A DNA stretch of 37,054 bases from CAIVPM01 sp049242885. GTDB lineage: Bacteria > Bacteroidota > Bacteroidia > Chitinophagales > Chitinophagaceae. Under the pieces are notes generated by a model. The model worked only from the letters and a program-made list of their open reading frames with translations, was not told where the DNA came from and ran no database searches. Of the stretch, positions 23,178-32,284 are shown one piece after another. Position numbers and translations under genes: made by a program. Within the stretch, counting starts at the first letter, position 1. Every line of letters starts with the position of its first letter. The stretch covers positions 1 through 37,054 of the forward strand of contig JBMLOQ010000037.1 in assembly GCA_049242885.1 (NCBI GenBank), in the 5' to 3' direction.

Positions 23178-25650
23178 TTAAATCTGTTGGTATTTGTAAA
23201 TGTACTTCAGTTCCAATTGCATTTTCATAAGCATCATATAAATCTTTAATTTCTAACTTAATTTCTTGTTTTTTATTAAAGTTGAACATTTGTATTCTTC
23301 GAGTGGTTATTTCTATGCCTTTGCTTTCAAATAAAAGTTTTTCATTTAGTTTTAAAATAGCGGCTTCTTTTCTACCAATTCCATTGTCACTTATTTTACA
23401 ATTTAAAAAATTATTTTCAATAAAAAACTCCAGTTTAATTAAACCCTCTCTATCTTTTAAATTTAAAATTCCGTGTTTAATACTGTTTTCAATAAAGGGC
23501 TGTAACAACATTGTTGGTATTTCTAAATTTTGAATATCAACATTTTCATGCACAATGCATTCAAAATGCAGTTTGTTATCAAACCTTAAATTTTCCATCT
23601 CCAAATACATCTTTAAGTAGCTTATTTCATCAGATAAATTAATCAATAACTTATCTGCATTCTCTAAAGTAGTTCTAATTAAAGTTGCAAATTCAGTAAG
23701 ATATTTATTTGTATTTTCAATATCATTTTTAAAAATAAATCTTTGAATATTATTTAAGCAGTTAAAAATAAAATGAGGATTCATTTGTGTTTGCAAAGCC
23801 ATTTGTTTAGCAAAATGAAGCTCATTTAAATACCTTGTTTTTTCGGCATTTCTTTTTTTAATTCTACTTAAAAAATATTGTACTGTTATTGCTACTAAAA
23901 TTAAAAACAAAATAGAAGTAACTATTATAAAATAAGTTTCTTCCCAAAATGGTTTTTTAACTAGTATAGGATAGCTTAGTATAGGGCTTTTTACACCCAA
24001 TTTATTTATTGCATAAATTTTAAAAGTATAATTGCCAGATGGCATTGAAGGGTAAGATACAATGCGTGAAGATGTTTCAATCCAATTAGAATCTATACCC
24101 TCCATTTTATAAAAAAATACAACCGCTTTTTCCGACTTAAAGCTTATGCCTGTATGCTCAAAACTTATATTGTTTTGGTTGTAAGCCAATTCAATTTTTT
24201 GAGTATTTAAACTAGAATCAGAGTTTTTGATTTTCACTAAATCAATATTGCAAAAAGAAGTTTTATCAATTTTGTTTTCATCAAAATTTACTAAGCCAAG
24301 ATTGGTACCCAACCAAATAGAATTTTTATCTACATATACTGAGTTGATGATGTTAGAGGGTAAGCCATCATCCATTGTAAATTTTGTGATTGAAAAAGTT
24401 TTTCTATTTACTTTATTTAACCCTGAGAATGTACCAACCCAAATACTAGTAGAATCGGCAAATAATGATTTTACATTGTTAGAAGTTAAACCATTGTTTT
24501 CGGTTAAATGATACAATACTTTTTTATTTTTTAATCCAAATACACCACTACTATTTGTTGCAATCCATACAATAGAATCCTTAGAATATGTAATAGCTGT
24601 AACCCTTTCATTTAAAAAATCTAATCTTTTTTTATTTACGTAAAGTCCATTTTGAGTTCCAATGTAATAATCTTTATTAAAGAACTCAACAGCAGTACAA
24701 CGTTGGTTATAAATTGTATCTATTATTTTTAAATCATCAACATTCATTGTTACTGCATAATTAGAAGTGCCAACTAAAATTGTTTTATCATTAATTTTTG
24801 ATAATGATTTAATAGGTTTTAAAAAAGCAAACTTTTGGTTGTTTTTTTCGAGTTTTAGAAGATAGCTATCGAAGCCATAAATTAATAAATCCTTGTTTAA
24901 TGGTAAAATACTAGTGAGCCTATTAACTGTCATAGCATTTAGGGATTCATCTGTTTTATTACTAAAACTTATTTTATTTCCAATTTTTTTTTCAATATCA
25001 ACAGAATATAGTTTGCCAAATGAAACTCCAGCTAAAATTTTTTTATTACTATAATTCACTGCAAAAACTTCAGAATTATTTGAATTTACATCAAAACTAT
25101 AAAGTTTTATTTCTTTGGATTTAAGTTTAAATACCCCATGACCTAAAGTACAAAACCAAAAATTGTTTTCTTTATCCCTAAATGTANNNNNNNNNNNNNN
25201 NNNNNNNNNNNNNNNNNNNNNNNNNNNNNNNNNNNNNNNNNNNNNNNNNNNNNNNNNNNNNNNNNNNNNNNNNNNNNNNNNNNNNNTAATTTGCTTTAAA
25301 AGCGAATCATTTTCTTTTGTTTTAATTTTTTCATCTTTAAAATAGCAAATTTTTTTATTAAAAGTAATAATCCAAACTCTTCCATAAGAATCGGCAAAAA
25401 CTAAAACTACTTCATTATCAGGCAATCCATCTTTAGTGGTAAAATTGGTAAACTTTTCGCCATCAAATCTCGATAATCCATTATCTGTTGCAAACCATAA
25501 ATATCCTTTTGTGTCTTGTGTTACACTATAAACTGTATTTCCTGCAAGGCCATTATCATTATCATAATGCTTATAACTATATTCTTGGGTAAAAGAAAAT
25601 GTATATGCCAGTAGAGCACTTATTGTTAGATATACATATTTTTTGTTCAT
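23164..25650 (-). CDS. Propeller-type sensor histidine kinase (two-component, LytS/YehU-like kinase core), interrupted by an assembly gap
   Basis: As assembled, this is 828 residues including 34 unknown ones. A signal sequence (about 1-21) precedes periplasmic two-component propeller repeats (GNTVYSVTQDTKGYLWFATD and similar, about 30-480), then a Y_Y_Y domain (about 494-554), one membrane helix (about 567-590) and a His_kinase core with MNPHFIFNCLNN (phospho-acceptor His626), an N-box near 716-727 (LLQPFIENSIKHG) and a DNGIGR ATP-lid motif near 755. It should sense an extracytoplasmic signal and phosphorylate the overlapping LytTR regulator. Propeller sensors of this type often detect glycans, but the fully fused response regulator of true hybrid systems is absent. 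The N run removes roughly one propeller repeat. Confidence 0.9.
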   Translation of the reverse strand: MNKKYVYLTISALLAYTFSFTQEYSYKHYDNDNGLAGNTVYSVTQDTKGYLWFATDNGLSRFDGEKFTNFTTKDGLPDNEVVLVFADSYGRVWIITFNKKICYFKDEKIKTKENDSLLKQIXXXXXXXXXXXXXXXXXXXXXXXXXXXXXXXXXXTFRDKENNFWFCTLGHGVFKLKSKEIKLYSFDVNSNNSEVFAVNYSNKKILAGVSFGKLYSVDIEKKIGNKISFSNKTDESLNAMTVNRLTSILPLNKDLLIYGFDSYLLKLEKNNQKFAFLKPIKSLSKINDKTILVGTSNYAVTMNVDDLKIIDTIYNQRCTAVEFFNKDYYIGTQNGLYVNKKRLDFLNERVTAITYSKDSIVWIATNSSGVFGLKNKKVLYHLTENNGLTSNNVKSLFADSTSIWVGTFSGLNKVNRKTFSITKFTMDDGLPSNIINSVYVDKNSIWLGTNLGLVNFDENKIDKTSFCNIDLVKIKNSDSSLNTQKIELAYNQNNISFEHTGISFKSEKAVVFFYKMEGIDSNWIETSSRIVSYPSMPSGNYTFKIYAINKLGVKSPILSYPILVKKPFWEETYFIIVTSILFLILVAITVQYFLSRIKKRNAEKTRYLNELHFAKQMALQTQMNPHFIFNCLNNIQRFIFKNDIENTNKYLTEFATLIRTTLENADKLLINLSDEISYLKMYLEMENLRFDNKLHFECIVHENVDIQNLEIPTMLLQPFIENSIKHGILNLKDREGLIKLEFFIENNFLNCKISDNGIGRKEAAILKLNEKLLFESKGIEITTRRIQMFNFNKKQEIKLEIKDLYDAYENAIGTEVHLQIPTDLNDND
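25187..25286. other. Assembly gap of exactly 100 N inside the sensor kinase gene
   Basis: Positions 25187-25286 are all N. Exactly 100 is a common placeholder for a gap of unknown length. The reading frame is the same on both sides as written, but this could be chance. Propeller repeats on both flanks suggest that repeat similarity broke the assembly. Confidence 0.99.
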
Positions 25651-25684
25651 TGCAACTTTTATAGCTAATAGTAAATTTAATATT

Positions 25685-25692
25685 CAAATGTA
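25685..25692 (-). promoter_or_regulatory. Candidate -7 promoter box of the kinase-regulator operon
   Basis: The minus strand reads TACATTTG, an exact TAnnTTTG match, ending 34 nt before the kinase ATG. That predicts a short 5' leader of about 25-30 nt. There is no TTG element at the preferred 17-23 nt spacing (the nearest is 12 nt away). Confidence 0.45.
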
Positions 25693-25882
25693 AGTATCAG
25701 ACCGCAATTTTTAAATTGTAATTAATCCATCAATATAAAATCATCAGATTTGGGTCATTTTCTTATTCGCTTTTTAAGACAGTGATTACTTTCAAAAAAC
25801 GAGTTAGGTTTTTACTAGTTATCTTTTGCCTTTATAATTTTATATTACTTGACTAGCTTGTGATAGTTGTTATAGTTATTGT

Positions 25883-26157
25883 TTATGGCTGTTCTTGCAA
25901 AATTAAATGTACTGCTGCAAGTATGCTTTTTTGCCCATACCTTGCTTGGTCTTTGAACCCAAAAATACCATCAGCTGCATAGCATTTTTGCTAGTTTTAA
26001 ACACTAAAGTTTATAGTGCTTTAAACGAATCAATCTCTTTAGAAATAAAACCATCTGGCTTTAACTGAACTAATTTATCTTTTTCAACTCTCTAAACTCT
26101 TTTACAAAATTATTTTCCTACATCTGTTAAATATGCTTGCGTTGTTTTTTGGCTCAT
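25883..26157 (-). pseudogene. Decayed small gene of about 90 codons, family unknown
   Basis: The only gene-like content in the 601-bp stretch 25651-26251. From ATG 26157 the minus strand reads MSQKTTQAYLTDVGK and then a stop. Shifting frame gives NFVKEFRELKK, returning to the first frame gives DKLVQLKPDGFISKEIDSFKAL and another stop, then TLVFKTSKNA. A further shift gives YAADGIFGFKDQARYGQK followed by SILAAVHLILQEQP and a final stop at 25883. Joined, these make a coherent protein of about 90 residues broken by at least two frameshifts plus in-frame stops. Both ends of the inferred product look natural. I cannot name the family. The rest of the interval shows no other structure that I can support. 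Confidence 0.5.
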
Positions 26158-26251
26158 GTACAAAACGTAATAGGTTAAATTTAATTTTGACAGACTACTT
26201 ATTCAAAAATAAGGCTAGCTTAAAGTTTTTAAAGCTTATAAAAATTCTACT

Positions 26252-26992
26252 TTAAGCTTTATAAGTTCTATACCTCCTTAAACCTTCATCCATAAGTTTA
26301 TATGTTAAATCTCTAAGCAAAGCCACATCATTTATAGTATAACTAGAAACGTCAATTTCATCCAAAAAAACCACTCTATTGTATCCTGGAGTAAGACTAA
26401 AAACACTTTTAAAATGCAATCTTTCCAATGTATCAATCATTAACAATGGTTTTATAGGTGTTTGGTTTTCTATTGCTAGCTTAAATGCTCCATCAAAAAA
26501 ACTTTTAAGAGGTTGATCACTTTCATTAAAAGTGCCTTCAGGAAATAAAAAAATAGAAATTCCTTTATTTAGTGCAGCTTTTAAAGCTCGTACACTTTTA
26601 CTTCTTTTTTCTGGACTACTTCTATCTACTAAAATTACTGTAGCCTTATACACCCAACCAAAAATGGGAATTTTTACCATCTCGTATTTGCCCAAAACTC
26701 TTATAGCTTGTTGCACACAAAGTACAATAGGTGGAATGTCTAAATAAGACACATGATTGGCTACGAATATGTATTGTTTATCTTTATTGTGTGGCTTTTC
26801 GTAGATATTCTTATGAATAATTCCAATGGTACAATACCAAACAAAAGCCCATACTTTACAAACTTTGTAGATAAAATTTCCCCCTTTAACTCCAAAACAA
26901 GAACCTATTAAAATAAAAGGTAACGCTATAAACATTACTAAAATAAAAGTTAGCAAGCCGTAAATGCTAAATAAGAATTTCAAAATCTTCAT
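26252..26992 (-). CDS. plsC: 1-acyl-sn-glycerol-3-phosphate acyltransferase (PlsC family)
   Basis: This 246-residue membrane enzyme should add the second acyl chain to lysophosphatidic acid, giving phosphatidic acid for phospholipid synthesis. Residues about 5-30 are a membrane helix and 48-60 a second hydrophobic stretch. The NHVSYLD block (79-85) contains the catalytic H-x4-D (His80, Asp85), and FPEGTFN (150-156) is the acceptor phosphate-binding motif. PlsC-like proteins also acylate other lipids, such as ornithine lipids by OlsA, so substrate identity is inferred from the family only. The gene stands alone on the minus strand between the pseudogene and the adhesin-like gene. Confidence 0.88.
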   Translation of the reverse strand: MKILKFLFSIYGLLTFILVMFIALPFILIGSCFGVKGGNFIYKVCKVWAFVWYCTIGIIHKNIYEKPHNKDKQYIFVANHVSYLDIPPIVLCVQQAIRVLGKYEMVKIPIFGWVYKATVILVDRSSPEKRSKSVRALKAALNKGISIFLFPEGTFNESDQPLKSFFDGAFKLAIENQTPIKPLLMIDTLERLHFKSVFSLTPGYNRVVFLDEIDVSSYTINDVALLRDLTYKLMDEGLRRYRTYKA

Positions 26993-27132
26993 TGGGTAAA
27001 AATAGGGGCTTGCTTTTTAAAGCAAAAAATATGGATAACTAAAGTTAAATAAGTTTTAAGAATTTAAATTTATTAGGTTAAAATCATCTTCACTAAAGAA
27101 TTACAAGTTAGTAAAAGGTTGATACTAAAAAA

Positions 27133-29772
27133 CTATCGTATTAAAACTATTGTGCCTTTTTTTGTAATTACATTGCCTAAAAAATCAACTCCTTGAACCT
27201 GATAAACATAAGTGCCACTAGGTTGTTTTGTTCCATTGAAAACACCATTCCAACCTTTGCCAATTTCATTGGTTGTAAATAATAATTGCCCCCACCTGTT
27301 AAAAATATTGAAATAGTCAATTTTTGTAATTCCTATGGCTATTGGTTTTAGCACTTCATTTAATCCATCTGTATTTGGTGTAAAGGCACTAGGTACAAAT
27401 ATATCTGGTGCTGTTTTAAACACCCTAACTTTAATATCATCAGTTGCTATACAATTAGGCATAACTCTTGCAGTTACTTGATACACAATGCTATCCACAC
27501 TGCTAGGCAGCGTTGCAATTGGATTACGAATAGTAGCATTGTTTAAATGAGACGATGGAATCCAAGTAAAGGATTTTCCAGTAGTATCTTGTACTAATGC
27601 ATTTAATTGTAATGGTTGATTAACCACTACAAAAGTATCCCTACCTGCAAATACATTAAATAATGGCACTACATTTACTGTTACTGTGTCACTTCTTGGT
27701 TTTAAGCAACCAGTATTGTAATTAGCAGTAATTATATAATTTGTAGTTGCACTTGGGCCAGCTGTAGGGTTTAATGTAGTTGCATTTATTAAACTATTAC
27801 TTGGCTGCCATACAAATCTATCAGCAGCAATAGTTGCACTAATTGGAGTTCGTCTTCCAAAACAAATAGTAGTATCTGCTGATGCAATAACTTGTGGATA
27901 AGGGAATGGAAAAATTTGAACACTATCCCTATCTTGACACTTTCCTAAATTGGCTGTCACATAATATTTTGTATAACTGGTTGGGGCAATTTTTGGATTT
28001 TTAATAAGATTATTATTCATAGCGGTGGTTGGTGACCATAAATAACCCAGAGCTTGGCTTATTGGTCTTAAGGTAATGGTATCAGTTGCACAAATTGTTG
28101 TATCCACCCCAGCATCTACAGTTATAAAATCTAGCACATTTACCGTTATGGAATCTGTATTTACACAACCATTTTCTGTAACAGTAATTTTATATACAGT
28201 TGTATCTTTTGGAAAAACAAATGGATTGTTTATAGTGGTGCTTTGAATATTATAATTAGGCGTCCAAGAAATAATTCCTGGCCCTGTATTACTGCGTAAT
28301 GGAAGTGTATCAATACTACAAATTAAAGTATCTCTAAAAGGTAAATTTATAATTGGCTTATCTAAAACCAAAATGGGGTTAGCCAATGTATCAAAACAAC
28401 CAAAAGTATTTCCTACAATTAATTGTACTGTTTTATTGCCAGCATTAGGATATGTATAAGTTGTATTTCGCTGAGTTGAAGTATCAGTTGTAATGGTTGT
28501 TTGCCCAAAATCCCAGGCATAGCTAGTTATAGGTCCATAAGTATTGGTACTGCCGTTGCTATTAAAAACGTAAGGATTTAAATAACAATTTCCTGTTGCT
28601 GTAAAGTTAGCTTTTAAACCTGGGTAAACCCTCATCACACTTGTATCTTCAGATGTACAACCAAAGTTATTAGATATTAATAAACGCACTACAAAAGTAC
28701 CTGTATCTGTATAAGTATAGGTAGGGGTTGGCAATCGAGATGTATCTAAACTTCCTCTAAATGGTTGTCCAAAACTCCAAGTGTAATTTGTAATACTTGG
28801 CGAGGTAGAAAGGTTTTCAAAATTATTTGTAAAAGATTTACAATTTAAATAACCTGGTTGTTGGAGTTCGGCACTTGGTAAATTACAATTACCAACACGT
28901 ACAATAAAATCTTTCCTATGCTTATTAATGGCTACTCCATTTCGCCATTCTGTTACGCAAACACACAACACATAAGGCCCAGTAGCAGCTGGTGATCTAC
29001 CAGAAATAATTCCTGTTTTTCTGTTAATGGTTACTGCATTTCCCATTGGATTTAATCCACTATAAGGAGAAATGTAAGATAAGGTTGGCAATGATAAACT
29101 AGTTGAAGGTGGAGGGTTTGGATCAGCTGAATTGCCTCCAGTAAAGGCATCACAAAATTCATAAGTAAGCGAGTCTCCATCTGCATCAACAGCTCCAAAA
29201 TCTAAAGAAAATCTACTACTAAAACATACAAGAGCCGTGTCTTTATCAATAAACTTTGGACTACTATTTACCCCAGTTGTTCCAATTAATGTGGTGCCTG
29301 GAATACTTGTTGTGTAAATGGCACCCATTGGATTGTTTGAATTTTGTAAATCCATTCTGCTATATCTTGTCCAACTAAGCATATAACCATTAGCAGTATT
29401 TGGTAAATCTATTGTAGATTGATAAATCCCTACTTGATAACAAACAGATATAAAAACTGTTAAACAAGCATTTGTTCCTTGAGTATTTCTTATACTTGGT
29501 GGGGCTCCTGTAAAAGTTTGAGCTAAAGTTAATGTATTGGTCAAAGCAAGTGTGGCAGCATTGTAAATTCCAATATTTACAACTTCGCCATTTAATGGTG
29601 CACCTGGACTGCTACATTCTCTCAATAAACGCATCGTTATTTCATATCTACTTGTATTAGCAGCAGCACCTGCACCAACATACCTATAAAACAGTTCTCC
29701 CCCAGAAATATGAGTTGCCTTGCCTACTGTACAAGAAATTATCAATAAAAAAAGAAAAACTATTTTCTTCAT
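27133..29772 (-). CDS. PKD-domain surface protein with CHU_C / T9SS type B sorting domain
   Basis: This 879-residue protein has a signal peptide (1-19, ending VGKA) and then a long N-terminal beta-rich domain (20-295) that opens THISGGELFYRYVG, a start typical of gliding-associated Bacteroidota surface proteins. PKD domains lie at about 315-385 (NYTWSFG) and 395-475 (SYAWDFG), followed by several Ig-like modules carrying TICATDTITLRP and TTICFGRRTPI type repeats. The last 90 residues are the CHU_C domain (FVPSAFTPNTDGLNEV, FNIFNRWGQLLF, GWNGVFNGTKQPSGTYVY), the type B signal for T9SS. It is probably exported to the surface by T9SS and used for adhesion; no catalytic motif is visible. It is divergent from ftsX. 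Confidence 0.92.
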   Translation of the reverse strand: MKKIVFLFLLIISCTVGKATHISGGELFYRYVGAGAAANTSRYEITMRLLRECSSPGAPLNGEVVNIGIYNAATLALTNTLTLAQTFTGAPPSIRNTQGTNACLTVFISVCYQVGIYQSTIDLPNTANGYMLSWTRYSRMDLQNSNNPMGAIYTTSIPGTTLIGTTGVNSSPKFIDKDTALVCFSSRFSLDFGAVDADGDSLTYEFCDAFTGGNSADPNPPPSTSLSLPTLSYISPYSGLNPMGNAVTINRKTGIISGRSPAATGPYVLCVCVTEWRNGVAINKHRKDFIVRVGNCNLPSAELQQPGYLNCKSFTNNFENLSTSPSITNYTWSFGQPFRGSLDTSRLPTPTYTYTDTGTFVVRLLISNNFGCTSEDTSVMRVYPGLKANFTATGNCYLNPYVFNSNGSTNTYGPITSYAWDFGQTTITTDTSTQRNTTYTYPNAGNKTVQLIVGNTFGCFDTLANPILVLDKPIINLPFRDTLICSIDTLPLRSNTGPGIISWTPNYNIQSTTINNPFVFPKDTTVYKITVTENGCVNTDSITVNVLDFITVDAGVDTTICATDTITLRPISQALGYLWSPTTAMNNNLIKNPKIAPTSYTKYYVTANLGKCQDRDSVQIFPFPYPQVIASADTTICFGRRTPISATIAADRFVWQPSNSLINATTLNPTAGPSATTNYIITANYNTGCLKPRSDTVTVNVVPLFNVFAGRDTFVVVNQPLQLNALVQDTTGKSFTWIPSSHLNNATIRNPIATLPSSVDSIVYQVTARVMPNCIATDDIKVRVFKTAPDIFVPSAFTPNTDGLNEVLKPIAIGITKIDYFNIFNRWGQLLFTTNEIGKGWNGVFNGTKQPSGTYVYQVQGVDFLGNVITKKGTIVLIR

Positions 29773-29917
29773 ACACTAAATGATTCAAATTACAACAAAA
29801 ATGTTGCAAGTTTGTGAAAGTAAATAAAACATACAAATAACGATTAAGTTTAACATACTGTTTTAAGCTAAGTTGTTTTAAAAAAGTTAAAGCTACAACT
29901 TAAATAGTTTTAATTGT

Positions 29918-29925
29918 TAAGTTTG
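29918..29925 (+). promoter_or_regulatory. Candidate -7 promoter box of ftsX
   Basis: TAAGTTTG is an exact TAnnTTTG match, 16 nt before the ftsX ATG. No TTG element is present at the preferred distance upstream. Confidence 0.4.
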
Positions 29926-29941
29926 CAACAAATTTATTTTA

Positions 29942-30817
29942 ATGGCAACCGAAGGCAGAAGTTCAATAAAAAATAGCAGACCAAATTATATTTATAGTAT
30001 TATTGGTGTAGCCCTTGTTTTACTAATCACAGGGCTTATGGGATGGCTTATCTTAAATACTCGTAGTATTGAAAAAGCAATGAAAGAAGATGTACGTATT
30101 AGTATTTATTTACGTACCCTAAACAAAGACACTGTAGAGCAAATAAGACAATACGTTGCTAGCCAAAACTTTGCTTTAAATGTGGAATATGTTGATAAAG
30201 AAAAAGCTAAACAAATTTGGAACAAAGAAAACAACGAAGATTGGGCTACCATTTTAGAAACTAACCCTTTACCAGAAAGTATTGATTTTAATGTTAAAGA
30301 AACACATGTAAACCAAGATAGTTTAAGTAGATTAAAAGACAAAATTCAAATTGCTTTTGCTAATCAAATTACCGAAGTAAATTATCCTCCAGTGTTAATT
30401 ACAAACATGGATAAGGTAGTTCGAAAAACTGAAATTGCCCTCTTAGTTTTTTCGATAATCTTAGCAGTTTTGGTAATATTTATAATTGACAATACCATTA
30501 AACTTGCCATGTTTAGCAACAGATTTTTAATAAAAACTATGCAAATGGTGGGTGCTACAAGAGGATTTATTTTAAAACCTATGAGTTTGCAAGCTGTTTT
30601 GTATGGTTTTATAAGTGCCTTAATTGCCATTGCTATTTTATTTGGAATAATGAAGATTGCCGAAAATGCTATCCCAGATTTTAAAAAAATCCATAACATG
30701 CAATTAAATTTATTACTGTTTGGAGGCATAATAATCTTAGGTGTTTTAATTACATTTTTAAGTACTTTTAGAAGTGTACGTAAATACTTAAAAATGAAAC
30801 TCGACGATTTATATTAA
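29942..30817 (+). CDS. ftsX: Cell division protein FtsX
   Basis: This 291-residue inner-membrane protein belongs to the FtsX branch of the ABC permease-like family. It has a cytoplasmic N-terminal tail, TM1 (about 17-38), a periplasmic domain (about 40-160) that in FtsX controls peptidoglycan hydrolases, and three C-terminal helices (about 165-190, 215-240 and 255-280). The MQMVGATRGFI segment between TM2 and TM3 is the FtsX signature. FtsE, its ATPase partner, is not adjacent, which is usual in Bacteroidota. It is followed 68 nt later by a DUF3098 gene, as in other Bacteroidota genomes, supporting the assignment. Confidence 0.94.
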   Translation: MATEGRSSIKNSRPNYIYSIIGVALVLLITGLMGWLILNTRSIEKAMKEDVRISIYLRTLNKDTVEQIRQYVASQNFALNVEYVDKEKAKQIWNKENNEDWATILETNPLPESIDFNVKETHVNQDSLSRLKDKIQIAFANQITEVNYPPVLITNMDKVVRKTEIALLVFSIILAVLVIFIIDNTIKLAMFSNRFLIKTMQMVGATRGFILKPMSLQAVLYGFISALIAIAILFGIMKIAENAIPDFKKIHNMQLNLLLFGGIIILGVLITFLSTFRSVRKYLKMKLDDLY

Positions 30818-30885
30818 ACCAATAATAAAAAAAACAGAAATCGTTACTAAACAAATCCTTTATTTTGCCAGTATAATTTAAAATT

Positions 30886-31122
30886 ATGAGTACTAATAAA
30901 TCATCTACCCCATTATTTACTAAAACAAACTACATTTTTATGGCAGTTGGTGCTGCTTTAGTTTTAGCTGGTTTTTTATTAATGAGTGGAGGTAAAAATG
31001 CCGACCCAAATACATTCGATACAAACGTGGTTTACAGTAAAATGAGAATTACTGTTGCTCCAATATTAATTTTATTGGGTTTAGTAGTAGAAATTTATGC
31101 AATATTTAAAAAAGAAAAATAG
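30886..31122 (+). CDS. DUF3098 small membrane protein
   Basis: This 78-residue protein has two membrane helices (about 14-34 and 53-75) separated by a short polar loop, GGKNADPNTFDTNVVYSKMR, which is the DUF3098 signature. Its function is unknown. In Bacteroidota it commonly follows ftsX and precedes uppP and truB. Here a strong terminator follows instead and neither uppP nor truB is in the window, so the usual cluster ends after this gene. Confidence 0.88.
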   Translation: MSTNKSSTPLFTKTNYIFMAVGAALVLAGFLLMSGGKNADPNTFDTNVVYSKMRITVAPILILLGLVVEIYAIFKKEK

Positions 31123-31146
31123 AAGCAAACAAGTATATAAATAATT

Positions 31147-31172
31147 AGCCACCATTTTGGTGGCTTTTTTTA
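31147..31172 (+). terminator. Rho-independent terminator after ftsX-DUF3098
   Basis: AGCCACC (31147-31153) pairs with GGTGGCT (31159-31165) around a 5-nt loop, followed by a U-run (31165-31171). It begins 25 nt after the DUF3098 stop. Confidence 0.92.
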
Positions 31173-31255
31173 TTAAAAAAATTGGGATTTAACATTTTGT
31201 TTTGAACTAGTAAAATGCTGATTTGTTATAAATATTTTAAACAAAAACATTTACT

Positions 31256-32164
31256 ATGAACAAAATTTTAATTGTAGCCGCAGTAGCTCTATCATTAACT
31301 GCATGTACCATTGTACGCCAAGGTGAAGTGGGTGTAAAACGTAGTTTAGGAAAAATAAACCCTGTAGCTTTTGAGCAAGGTGCAAGATGGTTTAATCCTT
31401 TTACACAAACTTTCATAAAAGTACCAACCAAGGTTGTAAACCTTGAAGTTAGAAGTGATTTACCATCAAAAGAGGGATTAACCATAAGAACTGATATTTC
31501 TATTCTATATAGAATTAAGGGTGAAATGGCTCCTCAAATTGTACAAACAATTGGCTTAGGTTACGAAAACGAAGTAATACTTCCTGTTTTTAGAAGTGCC
31601 GCAGCCGATATATGTGCCAAGTTTTATGCAAAAGACATGCACAGTGGTGATAGATCTCAAATAGAAGCAGCAATTAAACGCCAAATGGCAGATATTCTTG
31701 AAAAACGTGGTTTTATGGTTGACAATGTGTTGATGAAAAATATTAAATTACCCGATGGCTTAGCTCGTACAATTGAAGAAAAATTACAAGCCGAACAAGA
31801 TGCTCAACGCATGGAATTTGTAAAAGAGAAAGAAAAACGTGATGCTGAAAGAAGAATAATTGAAGCAGAAGGTAAAAAAGAGATTGCACGTATTCAAGCA
31901 GAAGGTGAAAAAAATGCTACCATCATTGGGGCTGAAGCCAGAAAAAGAGTTACAGAAATTGAAGCAGAAGGTAAAGCTAATGCTATTAAAATTGAAGCTG
32001 ATGCTACCAGAAGAGCAAATGATACAATCAATAAATCATTAAGTCCCTCAGTTTTAAAGTTTAAACAAATTGAAGCATTTAGACAATTGAGTCAATCAAA
32101 TAACAGTAAATTAATTATTACTGATGGTAAATCTCCTTTTTTGAGTTTACCAGATAAATTCTAG
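31256..32164 (+). CDS. SPFH/prohibitin-family lipoprotein
   Basis: This 302-residue protein starts with a lipoprotein signal (MNKILIVAAVALSLTAC, lipobox L-T-A-C, Cys17). An SPFH/Band 7 domain follows (about 20-200), with QGEVGVKRSLGK near its start and LRTDISI-like strands (LTIRTDISILYRI) inside. Residues about 180-265 form a long charged coiled coil with repeated E-A-E-G-K units (EAEGKKEIARIQAEGEKNA), as in prohibitins and HflK/C. SPFH proteins form large membrane-bound oligomeric cages that regulate proteases or membrane domains. The usual anchor is a transmembrane helix; here it is lipidation, so the cage would sit in the periplasm. No partner protease gene is adjacent. Confidence 0.9.
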   Translation: MNKILIVAAVALSLTACTIVRQGEVGVKRSLGKINPVAFEQGARWFNPFTQTFIKVPTKVVNLEVRSDLPSKEGLTIRTDISILYRIKGEMAPQIVQTIGLGYENEVILPVFRSAAADICAKFYAKDMHSGDRSQIEAAIKRQMADILEKRGFMVDNVLMKNIKLPDGLARTIEEKLQAEQDAQRMEFVKEKEKRDAERRIIEAEGKKEIARIQAEGEKNATIIGAEARKRVTEIEAEGKANAIKIEADATRRANDTINKSLSPSVLKFKQIEAFRQLSQSNNSKLIITDGKSPFLSLPDKF

Positions 32165-32187
32165 TTTTTGTTTAATTTCAAAACTCC

Positions 32188-32217
32188 AAAGGGTAAGCTG
32201 TAAATGGTTTACCCTTT
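32188..32217 (+). terminator. Hairpin after the SPFH gene
   Basis: AAAGGGTAA (32188-32196) pairs with TTACCCTTT (32209-32217) around a 12-nt loop, 24 nt after the stop. It is followed by ACCATTTT, not a clean U-run, so it is probably a weak terminator. Confidence 0.5.
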
Positions 32218-32284
32218 ACCATTTTAAATGCCATTTAATTTTGTGATAATTAAGAAAAAGGTTGTATAAACATGAAAATAAAAT

